Source: an uncultured Bacteroidales bacterium (GTDB taxonomy: Bacteria; Bacteroidota; Bacteroidia; Bacteroidales; Bacteroidaceae). From it: a DNA stretch of 64,000 nt. The notes beneath the pieces were generated by a model, which saw only the letters and a list, made by a program, of their open reading frames with translations, had not been told where the DNA came from and did no database searches. Below are positions 61,469-64,000 of the stretch, in pieces. The stretch covers positions 1 through 64,000 of the forward strand of contig CACYBB010000013.1 of the NCBI GenBank assembly GCA_902772585.1. Reading direction: 5' to 3'. Within the stretch, counting starts at the first letter, position 1; the number at the start of each line of letters is the position of its first letter. The position numbers were made by a program, and so were the translations under genes.

Positions 61469-63247
61469 TTACTCGCCTTTCTCCATCTGAGCCTTCAGCT
61501 GAGCCAGTACGTCGATGTCACCAAGTGTGGTGCTGGCTGCAACATTCTCAATCTTCGGAGCGTCTGCCTTCGGAGCACGAGTCTTCTTGGCAGCGGCCTT
61601 CTTCTCCTCACGCTGAGGATCCTCGAAGGTACGGCTGTGAGAGAGGATGATGCGCTTGCTGTCCTTGTTGAACTCGATAACCTTGAAGGGCAGAACCTCA
61701 CCAGCCTGAGCCTGTGAACCGTCCTCCTTCTGCAGGTGCTTAGGAGTAGCGAAGCCCTCAACGTTCTCACCGAGAGAAACAACGGCACCCTTCTCCAGGA
61801 GCTCAGTAATCTTACCCTCGTGGATAGAACCAACGGTGTACTGCTCCTCGAAGACATCCCAAGGATTGTCCTCCAGCTGCTTGTGACCAAGGCTGAGACG
61901 ACGGTTCTCCTTGTCGATATCGAGAACGACAACGTCGATCTGTGCGCCAACCTGTGTGAACTCAGAAGGATGCTTAACCTTCTTGGTCCAGCTGAGGTCG
62001 CTGATGTGAATCAGACCGTCAACACCCTCCTCGAGCTCAACAAATACACCGAAGTTGGTGAAGTTGCGAACCTTAGCAGAGTGCTTGCTGCCAACAGGAT
62101 ACTTAACCTCGATAGCCTCCCAGGGATCTTCCTTCAGCTGCTTGATGCCGAGAGACATCTTGCGCTCGTCGCGGTCGAGAGTCAGGATAACTGCCTCGAT
62201 CTCGTCGCCAACCTTCAGGAACTCCTGAGCTGAACGCAGGTGCTGGCTCCAAGACATCTCAGAAACGTGAATCAGACCCTCAACACCAGGCTGAATCTCT
62301 ACGAATGCACCGTAGTCAGCGATAACGACAACCTTACCCTTCACGTGGTCACCAACCTTGAGGTTAGCATCCAGAGCATCCCAAGGATGAGGAGTGAGCT
62401 GCTTCAGACCGAGAGCGATACGACGCTTCTCCTCATCGAAGTCGAGGATAACGACGTTGATCTTCTGGTCGAGCTCAACAACCTTGTGGGGATCGTCAAC
62501 ACGGCCCCAAGACAGGTCTGTGATGTGAATCAGTCCGTCAACACCACCCAGGTCTACGAATACGCCGTAGCTGGTGATATTCTTCACAACACCCTCCAGG
62601 ATCTGACCCTTCTCCAGCTTGCCGATGATCTCCTGCTTCTGGGCCTCGAGTTCAGCCTCGATGAGTGCCTTGTGAGAAACTACTACATTGCGGAACTCCT
62701 GATTGATCTTAACAATCTTGAACTCCATGGTCTTGCCTACGAACTGGTCGTAGTCGCGTATGGGGTGAACGTCGATCTGGCTACCGGGCAGGAAGGCCTC
62801 GATGCCGAATACATCAACGATCATACCGCCCTTAGTGCGGCACTTGATGTAACCCTGAATAATCTCCTGAGCCTCCAGAGCAGCGTTGACGCGCTCCCAG
62901 CTCTTAGACATGCGGGCTTTCTTGTGACTGAGTACCAGCTGACCTTTCTTGTCCTCTGCGTTCTCTACATACACCTCAACGGTGTCGCCGGCCTTCAGGT
63001 CGGGGTTGTAGCGGAACTCGCTGGCAGGGATAATACCGTCGCTCTTGTAGCCGATGTTAACGACTACCTCTTTCTTGTCGACGCTGATGACAGTACCGTC
63101 AACTACCTGGTGCTCGCTGACCTTGTTAAGGGTCTCGTCGTAAGCCTTGTCGAGCTCTTCCTTGCTGACGTTAGCGGCAGTGCCATTCTCAAACTGATCC
63201 CAGTCGAAGTCCTGTAATGGCTGGACGTTCTTTGTTAATTCTGACAT
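61469..63247 (-). CDS. rpsA: Ribosomal protein S1
   Basis: The 592-residue S1 binds mRNA at the 30S subunit. Six S1/OB repeats are visible (for example GVDGLIHITDLSWGRVDDPH, GVEGLIHVSEMSWSQHL and GVDGLIHISDLSWTKKV). The start is MSELTKNVQPLQDFDWDQFE, and the C-terminal Lys/Ala-rich tail KKAAAKKTRAPKADAPK follows the last repeat. S1 acts where Shine-Dalgarno signals are weak, which fits this genome. The leader is long (about 140 nt) and may carry autoregulation. Confidence 0.97.
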   Translation of the reverse strand: MSELTKNVQPLQDFDWDQFENGTAANVSKEELDKAYDETLNKVSEHQVVDGTVISVDKKEVVVNIGYKSDGIIPASEFRYNPDLKAGDTVEVYVENAEDKKGQLVLSHKKARMSKSWERVNAALEAQEIIQGYIKCRTKGGMIVDVFGIEAFLPGSQIDVHPIRDYDQFVGKTMEFKIVKINQEFRNVVVSHKALIEAELEAQKQEIIGKLEKGQILEGVVKNITSYGVFVDLGGVDGLIHITDLSWGRVDDPHKVVELDQKINVVILDFDEEKRRIALGLKQLTPHPWDALDANLKVGDHVKGKVVVIADYGAFVEIQPGVEGLIHVSEMSWSQHLRSAQEFLKVGDEIEAVILTLDRDERKMSLGIKQLKEDPWEAIEVKYPVGSKHSAKVRNFTNFGVFVELEEGVDGLIHISDLSWTKKVKHPSEFTQVGAQIDVVVLDIDKENRRLSLGHKQLEDNPWDVFEEQYTVGSIHEGKITELLEKGAVVSLGENVEGFATPKHLQKEDGSQAQAGEVLPFKVIEFNKDSKRIILSHSRTFEDPQREEKKAAAKKTRAPKADAPKIENVAASTTLGDIDVLAQLKAQMEKGE

Positions 63248-63399
63248 AATAATAAATAATGTGTTGCCCGATCTCTCGATGGGGCGGGGCCTGAACAGAC
63301 GTTTATCAGACCGTGTTTTAAAGGGTTAATAATGATAGGCACCGACGCCTGTTTCAGCACCTACTCGCCCTTTTGGGCGCAAAAGCGGGTGCAAAGGTA
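63248..63399 (-). promoter_or_regulatory. Promoter and long leader of rpsA
   Basis: The -7 box TACCTTTG (minus, 63392-63399) is about 145 bp before the ATG. Just downstream of it the leader holds the palindrome cgcccttttgggcg (63367-63380). The rest is unremarkable. A regulatory leader for S1 is plausible. Confidence 0.55.
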
Positions 63400-63409
63400 C
63401 AAAAAAGAG

Positions 63410-63437
63410 GTGAGATGTAAGGAGTGAGAGTAGGAAG
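63410..63437. repeat. 7-nt phased spacer repeat
   Basis: Heptads gtgagat, gtaagga, gtgagag and taggaag fill the gap between the tamB stop and the rpsA promoter. Confidence 0.65.
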
Positions 63438-63448
63438 AAGAGAAAGAT

Positions 63449-64000
63449 TTATGGTTTTTTAACCTTTTTGGCTTTCTTTTTCTTGGTTGACAGCAAGTCA
63501 CTCAGTCCATTGAAGTCTTTCTGCATGATGAGACCTATGCCTTGGGTGTTCAGTGATGACTTGGTGAAATAGCGGTCGTTGGTCTGGTTGTACACCTTGA
63601 AAGCCAGATTGCCATTGGGAAGCAACAGGTAACGGATGTCGAAGTCACCAATGAACGATGAGTTAGCAGCTGCTGCTGCGTTTTTGGATGTGGCACTGCT
63701 TCCGTCACGATAGCCGAACTGGCCGTTGATGAGCAGGCGGTTGTTGAGCAGACGGCCATTGACGATTCCTTCGTATTCGGCATTGTTCCAACCTTCATCG
63801 CCTGTGGAGATATTGGCACCGAAACTCCAGTTGTTGCTCTTGATGACGCGGTTAAGCACATCGTTGAGCTGGCTGCTGAGCGTACCAGACAGCAGACTCT
63901 GCATGGCCAGTGAGGTCTTGCTACGTCCTCCCGATTCTTCGTCGCTGGCATTGTTGGCGCCCTGTGGGTAGAAGCGTCCTACAGCCAATAGGTAGATAAC
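63449..64000 (-). CDS. tamB: TamB C-terminal part (translocation/assembly module), partial
   Basis: The partial frame (184 residues) enters from the right edge. It begins VIYLLAVGRFYPQGANNASD and has SGTLSSQLNDVLNRVIKSNN and the typical C-terminal DUF490/TamB sheet (GIVNGRLLNNRLLINGQFGY, then FDIRYLLLPNGNLAFKVYNQ). The lysine-rich KKKKAKKVKKP tail ends it. It should work with TamL (19527-21737). The main part of the gene lies outside the window. Confidence 0.9.
   Translation of the reverse strand, partial: VIYLLAVGRFYPQGANNASDEESGGRSKTSLAMQSLLSGTLSSQLNDVLNRVIKSNNWSFGANISTGDEGWNNAEYEGIVNGRLLNNRLLINGQFGYRDGSSATSKNAAAAANSSFIGDFDIRYLLLPNGNLAFKVYNQTNDRYFTKSSLNTQGIGLIMQKDFNGLSDLLSTKKKKAKKVKKP

Noticed and set aside
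1..64000. tRNA or rRNA genes
   Set aside because: No cloverleaf-like sequence with TTCNA-type arm or rRNA signature was recognised by eye in the gaps, though a formal scan could not be run.

Overview
The window looks like a chromosome segment of a Bacteroidales bacterium, most likely Prevotella or a close relative. Three things point there: a recurring TAnnTTTG promoter box ahead of many genes, lineage-typical families (DUF4270, DUF4494, TamL, a half-length GT5-like protein, NspC), and a surface protein ending in a YDLQGRR...KGIYI tail. No rRNA, tRNA or CRISPR array was recognised.

Layout. 1-3.6 kb: a repeat-rich surface protein broken by a 26-bp tandem duplication. 3.6-9.8 kb: UvrD/PcrA helicase, a minus-strand set (GT5-like protein, DUF4270 lipoprotein, 43-residue protein) and divergent panC-panD. 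9.8-12.5 kb: a minus-strand propionate module (methylmalonyl-CoA epimerase, carboxyltransferase, a 49-residue MmdE-like protein, biotin carrier). 12.6-25.5 kb: TonB-dependent receptor, acyltransferase, the nitroreductase/DUF2520/KdsC/Maf operon, a TrmH-type rRNA methylase, TamL, a metallo-beta-lactamase-fold hydrolase, and an aminotransferase-LolE-like pair. 25.5-44.9 kb: pseudokinase/DUF4494/YggS, EFR1 flavodoxin-ferredoxin, AraC-type regulator/DPP III/AlkD, Fur/PurA/HisS, secreted esterase, rubrerythrin, beta-helix lipoprotein, WecB-like epimerase, a Fic-like regulator without a catalytic core, ThrS, NspC, TrmD and patatin. 45-58 kb is an accessory island. 58-64 kb is core again: carB, rpsA and the 3' end of tamB.

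The island contains a VWA stub joined to a truncated DUF2075 helicase, two paralogous NUDIX genes, a DUF488 gene with a possible dual-OB partner, a deoxyribosyltransferase-like gene, two copies of a vsr gene that lost its catalytic core, a 5'-truncated AlbA_2/COG2865 gene and an orphan DUF2357 PD-(D/E)XK nuclease. The order NUDIX1 - vsr1 - vsr2 - NUDIX2 forms nested direct duplications. The content suggests a decayed, recombining defence locus.

The least expected signal is a class of short phased repeats. At many gene boundaries, and inside at least three coding regions, the DNA is built from degenerate 7-, 8- or 9-nt words kept in strict phase. Some words recur at distant loci, and one array sits exactly where the vsr core is missing. 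A second theme is palindromic elements inserted in frame into genes (trmH, nspC, NUDIX2). Both suggest genome-wide expansion of small repeats that coding sequence tolerates.
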